DNA of 24,926 nt. Source: Thalassospira sp. UBA1131 (GTDB lineage: Bacteria > Pseudomonadota > Alphaproteobacteria > Rhodospirillales > Thalassospiraceae). The stretch spans positions 30,662 to 55,587 of the forward strand of contig NZ_DCAO01000111.1 in assembly GCF_002311515.1 (NCBI RefSeq), written 5' to 3'. The notes beneath the pieces were generated by a model that worked only from the letters and a program-made list of their open reading frames with translations, was not told where the DNA came from and did not search any database. This document shows, in pieces, positions 7,260-14,661 of this stretch (position 1 is its first letter; each line of letters begins with the position of its first letter). Position numbers and translations under genes: made by a program.

Positions 7260-8432
7260 CTATCCGATCTTACGTTCTGAACGTTGATCGTCTTTTGGGC
7301 TGTTGATGATTTCCGGCATGCTTTCGACATATAGCGATTGCGACGGGAATGCGAAAGCAGCGTCCTCTTCCTCGACAATACGTTTGAAAGCAATGATATG
7401 ACGATTGCGAATATCGCGCCACGTCACCCAGTCAGTGGTTTTGGTGAAGTAATAAAGATCAATATTGATCGAACTGGCACCAAAGTCGGACAAATGTACC
7501 ATTTGGGCGACATCGGTCTGTGCAACGTCTTCATCGTTTTTCAGAAAATCGCGCAGCTTGTCGACGATCGCTTCCATTTGTTTGGCGGTCGTTCGGTATT
7601 CCAGACCAATCACCATCTTGATCCGACGATGTGTCATTCGCGACCAGTTGATCACAGGCGAATCAACGATCTGGGCATTTGGCATCGTAACCAGGGCCTT
7701 GGCAAAGGTACGTACCTTGGTCGCCCGCAGGCCCACGACCTCAACCGTTCCTTCGAAGTGCGGTGTTTCGATCCAGTCGCCGCGCTTATACAGGTTGTCG
7801 GCGAAAATCGTCAGGCCGCCAAAGATATTGGCAACAGAATCCTTTGCCGCCAACGCAACCGCCATCCCGGCAAGACCAAGACCACCCAGGAACGCTGAAA
7901 CATCAATACCCCAGTTTTCCAGAATGATAACGCCGCCAATAACGACGATCAGGGTCTTTACCCCGCGAATGAAGAATTGCCTGAGATCATCGCCAAGCCC
8001 GGCACCAAACCGGCCGACCAGCCGATTTAACGATACCCCCAACGGCTCCACAGCGCGAAACAGCGCCCAAAAGACACAGAAACCGGCGGCGACTGAAATA
8101 GCCTCAACAGCAAAGGCATCAATTTCTTCGGGGAGTGTCAGCACCTCGGTTGCGAAATAAACGCCAAGCAGCATGAACAAAGCCTGCAAAGGCAAGGCAA
8201 AGGCATCAAGCACATTGCCCATCATGCTTTCTGAACGCTGATGTGCAATCCGACGCAAGATAGCAAGTGCACCACGCACCAGAACCCGCTTGAAGATAAA
8301 GAAAACAAGCAGCACCAAGGCAGCACCAACAAGCCTTCCGATCTCCCCGCCGCCAAGCATATCGACCCACGAATTCATGTGGCCGATCACCTCTTCGTTC
8401 AGGTTGTCCAGTTCGGTGGTGATTTCATCCAT
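7260..8432 (-). CDS. Mechanosensitive ion channel of the MscS family
   Basis: A 390-residue membrane protein with about five hydrophobic segments (roughly 31-50, 75-95, 107-125, 155-173 and the pore helix at 178-205). The pore segment GLGLAGMAVALAAKDSVANI is the glycine/alanine-rich TM3 of MscS, followed by the beta domain (GDWIETPHFEGTVEVVGLRATKVRTF) and the alpha/beta C-terminal domain. Such channels open under membrane tension to release solutes during osmotic downshock. The extra N-terminal helices place it with the larger MscS-like proteins rather than the minimal three-helix type. The gene is first in a pair with the NDUFAF6-like gene and is divergent from the FAD protein, with 108 bp between them. 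Confidence 0.94.
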   Translation of the reverse strand: MDEITTELDNLNEEVIGHMNSWVDMLGGGEIGRLVGAALVLLVFFIFKRVLVRGALAILRRIAHQRSESMMGNVLDAFALPLQALFMLLGVYFATEVLTLPEEIDAFAVEAISVAAGFCVFWALFRAVEPLGVSLNRLVGRFGAGLGDDLRQFFIRGVKTLIVVIGGVIILENWGIDVSAFLGGLGLAGMAVALAAKDSVANIFGGLTIFADNLYKRGDWIETPHFEGTVEVVGLRATKVRTFAKALVTMPNAQIVDSPVINWSRMTHRRIKMVIGLEYRTTAKQMEAIVDKLRDFLKNDEDVAQTDVAQMVHLSDFGASSINIDLYYFTKTTDWVTWRDIRNRHIIAFKRIVEEEDAAFAFPSQSLYVESMPEIINSPKDDQRSERKIG

Positions 8433-8540
8433 GGCTTGTAAGCTGTTCTGATGTTAAGGTTATTACGACTTCTGACTTGGTACGACTATGTAGCACATCG
8501 TTCTCTGGCCTTTGTATAACAACTAAATTGGCTCAGGCAT

Positions 8541-9890
8541 ATGGCATCATTTGCGTCCGGAAGCTTACACATTATCGGCGGCGGTCTGGCCGGTTCGGCA
8601 CTTGCCACCTGCATGGCCGAGGACGGCTTTGACGTAAAGCTGTATGACGAAGCCGAGCCATTTGAAAGCCGCTGGACGCGCGGCATGCATACAGCACCTG
8701 AAAGCCACAAAACAGCAGAGCCAGAGATATTTTATGATCCGTCGGGGCTGGTTGCCGACTTCTTTGCGGGCTACCCGGAAATCCCCGCGAAACTGATCAG
8801 ACCGGCCCATTGTGTGATGGGATTGAAACGCGGGCGTCGCAAACCCGCCATTGTATCGCTTGATCAGGGTATATCGCGGGCGCTGATTTCCCGGCGGATA
8901 AGCATTGCGGCACGTGCCTACACCGCACTGACACTTTGGCAGCAACGATCTGCCAGTGAAGAAAACCGGCTCGACAGCACGTTCTCATCGGGTGCATTTG
9001 ACTCTGACGACAAAGCCCATCAGCCCGGCACCTATCATCGTGATGCGCTTACTGTTCTGGCTGAAGTTCTGTTTTCCATGCCTGCCCACCGATGTTCAAA
9101 GTCTCTACTGGCACGGGTTCTGGTGCCAAGGTTGCGCGAGATTCTGGCGCGCCATCATGAACCGGTGTTTGCGGCGATTGATCCGATTATCCTCAACGAT
9201 ATCGCCCTGCCTGCCCTGCGTGAACGGTTCCTTGCTGCGGGTGGGACCATCAAAAGTCGAACGAAACTCGGCGATATCGACAGCACTTCGGACTACGCGA
9301 CCGATTTGCTGTTCGAAGATGACAGTCAGATTGTTCTGAACCCTGATGATGCCGTTGTTCTGGCCCTGCACCCCAAACCATTATGCGATGCGGTGCCCGA
9401 TATCGGGATATCACCCGCACCTGCACATCGGCGCTGCATGACGTTTGAAATGCGCAAACCATTTGCGGAGCCACAAGCTCTGTTGGTCAGTGATGATATC
9501 GTGCGTGCGCTCTACTGCAATCGTCGTCATCTTCAGGTAAGCCTGAACAGCAGCTTGCAATTGCAAGATACCCAGAACGCCGATCAATTTGCACAGCTTG
9601 TCTGGCAACGTTGTGTTTGGCTCTGTGACCAGTACCTTAATCTTGATTTGCAAACGCGATCGGACAATGCGGACAATGCACTGCATCCCAACCACTTGTT
9701 CATCAACGCCGAAGCTCCGTTTCCTGAAATGACGCCGGGAATGGCTGCCAGCCGACAGCATCTGCGTGCACCATGGAAAAACGTATTTCTGTGCGGGGAT
9801 GTCTTCCCGATTGATCAGGCCCCGGGACCGGCGGCACTTTTTTCAAGCGTGCTCGAGATTCGCCATGAACTTCAAAAGTTCTTTGCGTAA
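8541..9890 (+). CDS. FAD-dependent oxidoreductase, HpnE-like (hydroxysqualene dehydroxylase family)
   Basis: A 449-residue flavoprotein. The N-terminus LHIIGGGLAGSALATCM (9-25) is a Rossmann FAD-binding motif, followed by an acidic strand end (VKLYDEAEP). The C-terminus WKNVFLCGDVFP closes the FAD site as in flavin amine oxidases. The middle (about 170-245), with LAEVLFSMPAHRCSKSLLAR and later LPALRERFLAAGGTI, follows the layout of HpnE and related carotenoid/squalene amine-oxidase proteins. HpnE removes the hydroxyl of hydroxysqualene to give squalene, but HpnC and HpnD partners are not in the window. It is inserted on the opposite strand between the two complex I-assembly-like genes. The ribosome site is weak. 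Another FAD desaturase role is possible. Confidence 0.68.
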   Translation: MASFASGSLHIIGGGLAGSALATCMAEDGFDVKLYDEAEPFESRWTRGMHTAPESHKTAEPEIFYDPSGLVADFFAGYPEIPAKLIRPAHCVMGLKRGRRKPAIVSLDQGISRALISRRISIAARAYTALTLWQQRSASEENRLDSTFSSGAFDSDDKAHQPGTYHRDALTVLAEVLFSMPAHRCSKSLLARVLVPRLREILARHHEPVFAAIDPIILNDIALPALRERFLAAGGTIKSRTKLGDIDSTSDYATDLLFEDDSQIVLNPDDAVVLALHPKPLCDAVPDIGISPAPAHRRCMTFEMRKPFAEPQALLVSDDIVRALYCNRRHLQVSLNSSLQLQDTQNADQFAQLVWQRCVWLCDQYLNLDLQTRSDNADNALHPNHLFINAEAPFPEMTPGMAASRQHLRAPWKNVFLCGDVFPIDQAPGPAALFSSVLEIRHELQKFFA

Positions 9891-9893
9891 TCG

Positions 9894-10274
9894 TCAGACA
9901 GCAATCATCGCCGCGGCGACGCGACGTGCCTCGGATACCAGCACATTGTAGGTCCGGCAAGCAGCACCGGTATCCATTGGTTCGATGACAATACCGTGCG
10001 GTTTAAGCGCCTGACGCCACTCAAGCGGGACAGGTGTTAGACGTGTCCCCATGCCAAGCAACAGGATCTCGATTTCGTCGGCCTTTTCGATCACCCGTGA
10101 AAAAGAGTCCGGCGTGATGTCGTCTTTTGTCGTGACGTTCCATGAATAGACGGCTTCAGGAAACAGCAGGATTGATCCCGTAACCGTTTCTTCGCCAAAT
10201 CGAAAAATGCCGTCGCCATAGCTGGTGACCATTTTACTGCCTTCGGCGACCAAGGTACTTACTTCAAGAGACAT
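9894..10274 (-). CDS. Mth938-domain protein, NDUFAF3-like
   Basis: This 126-residue protein is a complete Mth938 (DUF498) domain. It begins with VTSYGDGIFRFG, has GSILLFPEAVYSW and the ILLLGMGTRL strand-turn, and ends with the strongly conserved block MDTGAACRTYNVLVSEARRV. The human member of this family is complex I assembly factor NDUFAF3, and the family often lies near secD-secF in Alphaproteobacteria. A role in assembly of NADH:quinone oxidoreductase is inferred from that relation; no biochemical activity can be read from the sequence. It lies 53 bp downstream of the EamA gene in the same direction, and its stop is only 3 bp from the end of the converging FAD gene, with no visible terminator. 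Confidence 0.92.
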   Translation of the reverse strand: MSLEVSTLVAEGSKMVTSYGDGIFRFGEETVTGSILLFPEAVYSWNVTTKDDITPDSFSRVIEKADEIEILLLGMGTRLTPVPLEWRQALKPHGIVIEPMDTGAACRTYNVLVSEARRVAAAMIAV

Positions 10275-10327
10275 GTTGGCCCCATTTGCGGTTGTTCAAT
10301 TGATTTGAATTGGACTTAGTCTGGATT

Positions 10328-11239
10328 TCACGGAGTGTCGAGGTGCTCTTCGGTAATTTTTCTGCGCCAAAGAATGAACAACCCGGATAAAACGACGATA
10401 CCGCAACCGATCATCATCAGCATGTCCGGTTCCTCGCCAAACAGGATCATGCCCAGTGCAATACCAAACAACAAGCGGGTGTACCTAAATGGCGTAACTG
10501 CGGAAACATCGCCAATGCGCATCGCTTTCATTAAGGCAGCGTAGGCAAACGCCCCCATCAGGATTGCGCCAACGAAATACAAAACGCTTTGCGTATTCAT
10601 CCACGTAAACGCTTTTCCATCCCACAATGAAAACACGATGCCTGCCAGAATAATGGCCACAAAGCCGTAAAAACCGAGGATGGACGTGCTTAGTGATACC
10701 GGCGCGGCACGGCTGGCAAGATCACGCCCGGCAAAGCCAATCGTGCCAATCACGGCAAGCAGGGATAACGCAGAAAAGCTGTCAGCGGTCGGACGTAAAA
10801 TAATCAAAACGCCAATCAATCCGACGATGATTGCCGTCCATCTTCTCCAGCCCACCTTTTCGCCAAACAGGACGGCGGCTCCAAGAACGACAATAATCGG
10901 CGTTGCCTGAAGAATTGCGGTCGTCGATGAAAGCGGCGTTAATGCCAATGCGAGGACATAAAACAACCGGCCAATAACTTCAAAAACGATCCGTATGCCC
11001 ATCGCACGCGACAGCACGTCAGGATTAAGCAAGCGCTGTTTGTTGATCCGCGCGACAACTGCAAACAGGATCGCCCCACCGACCCCAAATACAATCAGAA
11101 CCTGACCGACAGCATGGGTTTCTGAGACAGCCTTAACAAACGCATCCTCAAAAGAAAACGCCACCATCGCAGCCATCATCCAGATGCTGCCGATCAGATT
11201 TGCGCGATGTTCGGGGTTAGATGCGATATGGGGTTTCAT
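10328..11239 (-). CDS. EamA-family (DMT superfamily) transporter
   Basis: The 303-residue protein has about ten hydrophobic helices in two repeated halves of roughly 140 residues, the pattern of EamA drug/metabolite transporters. The halves open with IGSIWMMAAMVAFSFEDAFVK and, in the second, FYGFVAIILAGIVF. A conserved LTPLSSTTAILQATPIIVVL segment and FGEKVGWRRW end the first half, and SAVTPFRYTRLLFGI with LFGEEP is found in the second. The substrate cannot be told from sequence. A strong terminator separates it from the secDF genes upstream, so it probably has its own promoter between 11240 and 11325, though none is clear. It may be cotranscribed with the NDUFAF3-like gene. It appears as an addition to the usual secDF neighbourhood. 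Confidence 0.92.
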   Translation of the reverse strand: MKPHIASNPEHRANLIGSIWMMAAMVAFSFEDAFVKAVSETHAVGQVLIVFGVGGAILFAVVARINKQRLLNPDVLSRAMGIRIVFEVIGRLFYVLALALTPLSSTTAILQATPIIVVLGAAVLFGEKVGWRRWTAIIVGLIGVLIILRPTADSFSALSLLAVIGTIGFAGRDLASRAAPVSLSTSILGFYGFVAIILAGIVFSLWDGKAFTWMNTQSVLYFVGAILMGAFAYAALMKAMRIGDVSAVTPFRYTRLLFGIALGMILFGEEPDMLMMIGCGIVVLSGLFILWRRKITEEHLDTP

Positions 11240-11325
11240 CGGTTGCAGCCAGTTTTTAATGGACTTTTTATCGGCTCTCTAGGCACGGAAACGAAAGACC
11301 GCAAACGATCAAATCCCGCAAAGAA

Positions 11326-11359
11326 ATGGCCGGGTTTGTTGTCTCACAAACCCGGCCAT
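11326..11359 (-). terminator. Intrinsic terminator of the secDF unit
   Basis: A perfect 14-bp inverted repeat (11326-11339 with 11346-11359, loop TGTCTC) lies 33 bp past the secF stop codon. Read on the - strand, the stem is followed by ATTTCTTT-type T-rich sequence. It is the most stable hairpin in the window and should separate secF from the EamA gene. Confidence 0.88.
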
Positions 11360-11391
11360 AGTGTAAATGTCTATAAATCCAACCCGGTGGA

Positions 11392-12321
11392 TCAGGCGCC
11401 AGCTTCCTGGCCTTCTTCTGCCTCGGGAATTTTACGTTTGAGGCGAAGGACAATCAGTAGCGGTGAAGCGACACAGATCGAGGAGTAGGTCCCGATCACG
11501 ATGCCAAAGATCAACGCCATGGTGAAACCGCGGATCGCTTCGCCGCCAAACACGAACAACGCAATGAGTGCCAGCAACGTAGTAAACGACGTCATAGTCG
11601 TGCGTGAAAGCGTCGAGTTGATCGACAGATCCAGCAAATCGGGGATTTCCATCTTGCGGAACTTGCGCAGATATTCACGGATACGGTCAAACACAACAAC
11701 CGTATCGTTGATGGAATAACCGGCCACCGTAAGAACCGCCGCCAAGGTCGCCAGATCAAACTGAACACCTGTAATCACAAAGAAACCGATGGTGATCAGG
11801 ACGTCATGCAGCAAGGCTGCAACCGACGCGACAGCGAACTGCCATTCGAACCGAACCCAGATATAGACCATGATCAGGAACAGCGAGATCACGACGGAAT
11901 AGAACCCGGCTTCCTTAAGCTCGCCACCGACTTTCGGACCGACAAGTTCGCTACGGCGAATGGTGACGTCATCACCAAGTGCGTTGGTGACAGCCGCAAG
12001 GGCCGCCATCTGGGCTTCTTCATCGCCATCCTGACGCTGCAACTGGATCAGGACATCATCCGGCTCACCGAATTCCTGAATGGAAACATCGCCAAGGCCG
12101 AGGCTGCCAAGATTGTCACGCAGTGCATTGATATCGGCCGGGCCGTTGGTCTTGATTTCGACTAGAATGCCGCCCCGGAAATCGATCCCGAAGTTAAGGC
12201 CCTTGGTGAAGAACAAACCGACCGAGGCCAGCACCATCAGCAGAGACGCGATATAGAATATCTTCCGGAATTTAAGGAACGGGATATTCACGTCATCCGG
12301 GATAAGATGTAAAGGTTTCAT
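11392..12321 (-). CDS. secF: Protein translocase subunit SecF
   Basis: SecF, with SecD and YajC, forms the accessory inner-membrane complex that uses the proton gradient to complete protein export through SecYEG. The 309 residues show the family layout: TM1 near the N-terminus (FYIASLLMVLASVGLFF), the motif GLNFGIDFRGGILVEI, a periplasmic P1-like domain to about residue 125, then five more helices with AGYSINDTVVVFDRIREYLR, the conserved D5/D6 region. Its start lies 19 bp after secD, so the two are one transcript. The C-terminal tail after the last helix is short and charged. Confidence 0.98.
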   Translation of the reverse strand: MKPLHLIPDDVNIPFLKFRKIFYIASLLMVLASVGLFFTKGLNFGIDFRGGILVEIKTNGPADINALRDNLGSLGLGDVSIQEFGEPDDVLIQLQRQDGDEEAQMAALAAVTNALGDDVTIRRSELVGPKVGGELKEAGFYSVVISLFLIMVYIWVRFEWQFAVASVAALLHDVLITIGFFVITGVQFDLATLAAVLTVAGYSINDTVVVFDRIREYLRKFRKMEIPDLLDLSINSTLSRTTMTSFTTLLALIALFVFGGEAIRGFTMALIFGIVIGTYSSICVASPLLIVLRLKRKIPEAEEGQEAGA

Positions 12322-12340
12322 ATCTTCCCTGTTCCCTTCC

Positions 12341-13906
12341 TTAAATGACCAACTCGGTCGGGCGGCTGCGTTTTACCCATGCTGCAATCAGCAGTCGGGT
12401 CAGCCAGATCGCCGAGAACATTGAGGTGATAATGCCGATGGCCAGTGTCACGGCGAAGCCCTTGATCGGACCAGATCCGAAGCTAAACAGCACAAGGGCT
12501 GCAATCAGGGTCGTGATATTGGCATCAAGAATGGTCGACATGGCGCTGCGATAACCGGCATCAATCGCATTGATGATTGTACGGCCGTTGCGGCGTTCCT
12601 CGCGGATGCGTTCAAAGATCAGCACGTTGGCATCAACCGCCATACCGACGGTCAGAACGATACCCGCAATCCCCGGCAAGGTCAGCGTCGCCTGAAGAAC
12701 AGACATCACCGCCAGAACAAGGATCAGGTTCATCATAAGCGCGATGTCGGCATAGACGCCAAACCGGCCATAACTGATCACCATGAAGGCAATGACAAAG
12801 ACCAGGCCAAGAACGGCAGCAAATTCGCCGGCCTCGACCGAATCCTGACCAAGGCCCGGACCAACCGAGCGTTCTTCAAGGATCTGCATCGGTGCAGGCA
12901 ATGCACCAGCACGCAGAAGCAGGGAAAGATCGTTGGCTTCCTGAACGCTGAACTGGCCGGTAATGATACCATTGCCGCCAAGGATCGGTTCGTTAATGCG
13001 CGGTGCGGAAATCACTTCACCATCAAGAACGATAGCAAGACCGCGACCAGCATTTTTGCTGGTGATATCGCCAAATCGCGCGCCGCCTGCCGCGTCAAAG
13101 CGGAAGGAAACAACCGGACGACCGTCACTGAAGGTCGGCTGAGAGTCGACGAGGTTGTCACCTGAGACAACGATACGACGGTCAATCAGATATTCGCGGA
13201 TACCATCGCCTTCATCTGCCGACGGCAGGATCATGGTTCCCGGCGGAAGGCCGGTCGCACGTGCATCGGCGGCTGTCTTTTCGTTATTTACAAGATGGAA
13301 GTTCATCTTTGCCGTGCGGCCCAGGATGTCACGCAGGCGCGACGGATCATCAAGACCTGGCACCTGAACAACGATGCGGTTTTCGCCCTGGCGCTGGATG
13401 GATGGCTCGGTGGTGCCCAGTTCGTCAACACGACGACGGACAACTTCCAGCGACTGTGCAATCGCACGGTCAATCAGTTCGCGATAAGCGACTTCGTTAT
13501 AGGTCACAACGATGTTGTTCCCCTCGCCGCTCAGTTCGGTATTCGGTTCCGCGGTGCGCGCGATTTCACGCGCCTTTTCAACGTCATCGGCCCGCAGAAT
13601 GGTGATCTCTGCACCATTGGCCGTGGCTTCACGCGGACGGTTACGGATTTGTTCCTGACGCAGTTCGGTGCGGATCGCATCGGCAAGCGCGTCATAACGT
13701 TCGCGCAGGACACTGTCGGTGTCGACTTCAAGCAGCATGTGCGAGCCGCCACGAAGATCGAGGCCGAGATTGATCTGCTTGCCCGGCAGGTAACTGGACT
13801 CAGTTGCCAGAGTGCCCGACGGCAGGAAGTTTGGCGCAGCGTAGATTACGCCCAAAGCACACACCAGAAGGACCAGTGCTGCTTTCCATTTGGTAAAATA
13901 AAGCAT
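12341..13906 (-). CDS. secD: Protein translocase subunit SecD
   Basis: SecD is the large periplasmic-domain subunit of the SecDF complex. From the ATG at 13906 the protein has 521 residues and begins MLYFTKWKAALVLLVC, the usual TM1 start in this class. A TTG at 13966 would add 20 residues but falls inside predicted leader hairpins and has no support. Visible motifs are GLDLRGGSHMLLEVD after TM1, the P1 beta domain (about 60-300), and in the last 200 residues the membrane block with LTVGMAVDANVLIFERIREE. The ribosome site is poor, which fits control by the structured region upstream. It is followed closely by secF. Confidence 0.96.
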   Translation of the reverse strand: MLYFTKWKAALVLLVCALGVIYAAPNFLPSGTLATESSYLPGKQINLGLDLRGGSHMLLEVDTDSVLRERYDALADAIRTELRQEQIRNRPREATANGAEITILRADDVEKAREIARTAEPNTELSGEGNNIVVTYNEVAYRELIDRAIAQSLEVVRRRVDELGTTEPSIQRQGENRIVVQVPGLDDPSRLRDILGRTAKMNFHLVNNEKTAADARATGLPPGTMILPSADEGDGIREYLIDRRIVVSGDNLVDSQPTFSDGRPVVSFRFDAAGGARFGDITSKNAGRGLAIVLDGEVISAPRINEPILGGNGIITGQFSVQEANDLSLLLRAGALPAPMQILEERSVGPGLGQDSVEAGEFAAVLGLVFVIAFMVISYGRFGVYADIALMMNLILVLAVMSVLQATLTLPGIAGIVLTVGMAVDANVLIFERIREERRNGRTIINAIDAGYRSAMSTILDANITTLIAALVLFSFGSGPIKGFAVTLAIGIITSMFSAIWLTRLLIAAWVKRSRPTELVI

Positions 13907-13933
13907 GTGTTTGTGACCGGATCTGTCAGGGTC

Positions 13934-13964
13934 AACCTTGGTCTGGTTCCAAGGTTCTTGGAAC
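13934..13964 (-). promoter_or_regulatory. Two mutually exclusive hairpins in the secD leader
   Basis: GTTCCAAG (13946-13953) pairs perfectly with CTTGGAAC (13957-13964), 8 bp with a 3-nt loop. The overlapping segment CCAAGGTT (13949-13956) pairs equally well with AACCTTGG (13934-13941), 8 bp with a 7-nt loop. The two stems share bases and cannot form together. In the transcript they lie about 27 nt before the secD start codon. This is the layout of an RNA switch or attenuator, but no ligand or protein is implied by sequence alone. Confidence 0.5.
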
Positions 13965-13997
13965 AACGGGTATTTGGTACCGCTTCAGGCCACCGGC

Positions 13998-14031
13998 AAA
14001 ATGCAAGAAGGCGGAGCCAACTGCCCCGCCT
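13998..14031 (-). terminator. Attenuator-like hairpin after yajC
   Basis: In the - strand transcript AGGCGGGGC (14031-14023) pairs with GCTCCGCCT (14017-14009): nine pairs with one G-U wobble and a 5-nt loop. A partly T-rich stretch (TCTTGCATTTT) follows. It begins 17 bp after the yajC stop and 92 bp before secD. It could reduce read-through from yajC into secDF or protect the yajC 3' end; the interrupted T-run makes full termination uncertain. Confidence 0.55.
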
Positions 14032-14048
14032 CACTTGATACGAAGAGA

Positions 14049-14426
14049 TTAGTCTTTCTTGGTCTCTTCTGCTTTTTCTTCTTTTTCGTCTTTGGCATCG
14101 CTTTTGGCCGGTTCGGTTTTTGAAAGAACCGTTGAAACCATGCCACGTGCGACTTTGACTTTCACACCTTCGGCGATCTCGACCGACAGTTCATCGTCGC
14201 CAACAACCTTGGCAACGGTACCAATCAGGCCACCGGCGGTGACGATCTTGTCGCCACGACGGATCGCCTCAAGCATTGCCTTATGTTCTTTCTGCTTTTT
14301 CTGCTGAGGACGAATAAGCAGGAAATAGAAAACAACAAAAATCAGGATCAGCGGCGCAAACTGCATCAGTGCACCAGCACCGTCTGCACCACCAGCGGCC
14401 TGAGCGTAAGCCGTCGAAATAAACAT
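14049..14426 (-). CDS. yajC: Preprotein translocase subunit YajC
   Basis: YajC is a small single-helix membrane protein associated with SecDF and YidC. The 125 residues show an N-terminal alanine/glycine-rich stretch, one transmembrane helix (LMQFAPLILIFVVFYFLLI, about 20-38), the family motif RPQQKKQKEH directly after it, and the cytoplasmic domain with IRRGDKIVTAGGLIGTV. The last 25 residues are a Lys/Glu-rich tail. An AGGAG ribosome site precedes the ATG but lies inside a palindrome with it. The next genes are secD and secF after 142 bp containing several hairpins. Confidence 0.97.
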   Translation of the reverse strand: MFISTAYAQAAGGADGAGALMQFAPLILIFVVFYFLLIRPQQKKQKEHKAMLEAIRRGDKIVTAGGLIGTVAKVVGDDELSVEIAEGVKVKVARGMVSTVLSKTEPAKSDAKDEKEEKAEETKKD

Positions 14427-14440
14427 TAGGAACTCCTAAT
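14425..14440 (-). promoter_or_regulatory. Palindrome covering the yajC ribosome site and start codon
   Basis: ATTAGGA (14425-14431) and TCCTAAT (14434-14440) form a perfect 7+2+7 palindrome. On the - strand it contains the AGGAG ribosome site (14437-14433) and the first bases of the ATG (14426-14424). A 2-nt loop is too tight, so perhaps five or six pairs would form in RNA. It may limit yajC translation, or may be chance. Confidence 0.35.
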
Positions 14441-14469
14441 TCCTCAGAACAAAAAATATCAACTGCCGG

Positions 14470-14497
14470 AATATAACGGGGTGTTACGCCAAAGCAA
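14470..14497 (-). promoter_or_regulatory. Candidate promoter of yajC-secDF
   Basis: On the - strand TTGCTT (14497-14492) and TATATT (14475-14470) are separated by 16 bp, giving a plausible sigma-70 promoter about 40 bp before the yajC start codon. The 235-bp region 14427-14661 is shared with the divergent DUF815 ATPase gene, for which no convincing promoter was found by eye. Confidence 0.45.
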
Positions 14498-14661
14498 GGG
14501 AGAACCGGTTTCAAAGCGGTAAAATCGGCACTTGTGTGCTTTTGTTCACCTTGTGTTGCACGAAGGTCCTTAGAACAAACACTTCCATTGGCATCCTAAT
14601 GTGCTAGCTTTCCGGCCAACAAAAAACGTCACCGGAAAAAAGAAACACCCAAGAGGCCCCG

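Noticed and set aside
8464..8487. Direct repeat TACGACT with a 17-bp period in the mscS/FAD divergent region
   Set aside because: Only two 7-bp copies with no flanking similarity; chance is likely.
13907..13966. A longer SecD start at the TTG 13966
   Set aside because: The added 20 residues are hydrophilic and unlike family starts, and the TTG lies in the leader hairpins.
13846..14034. A 62-residue leader reading frame upstream of secD, as a possible arrest peptide
   Set aside because: It starts at GTG without a ribosome site, overlaps secD in another frame, and has a composition typical of a shadow frame.
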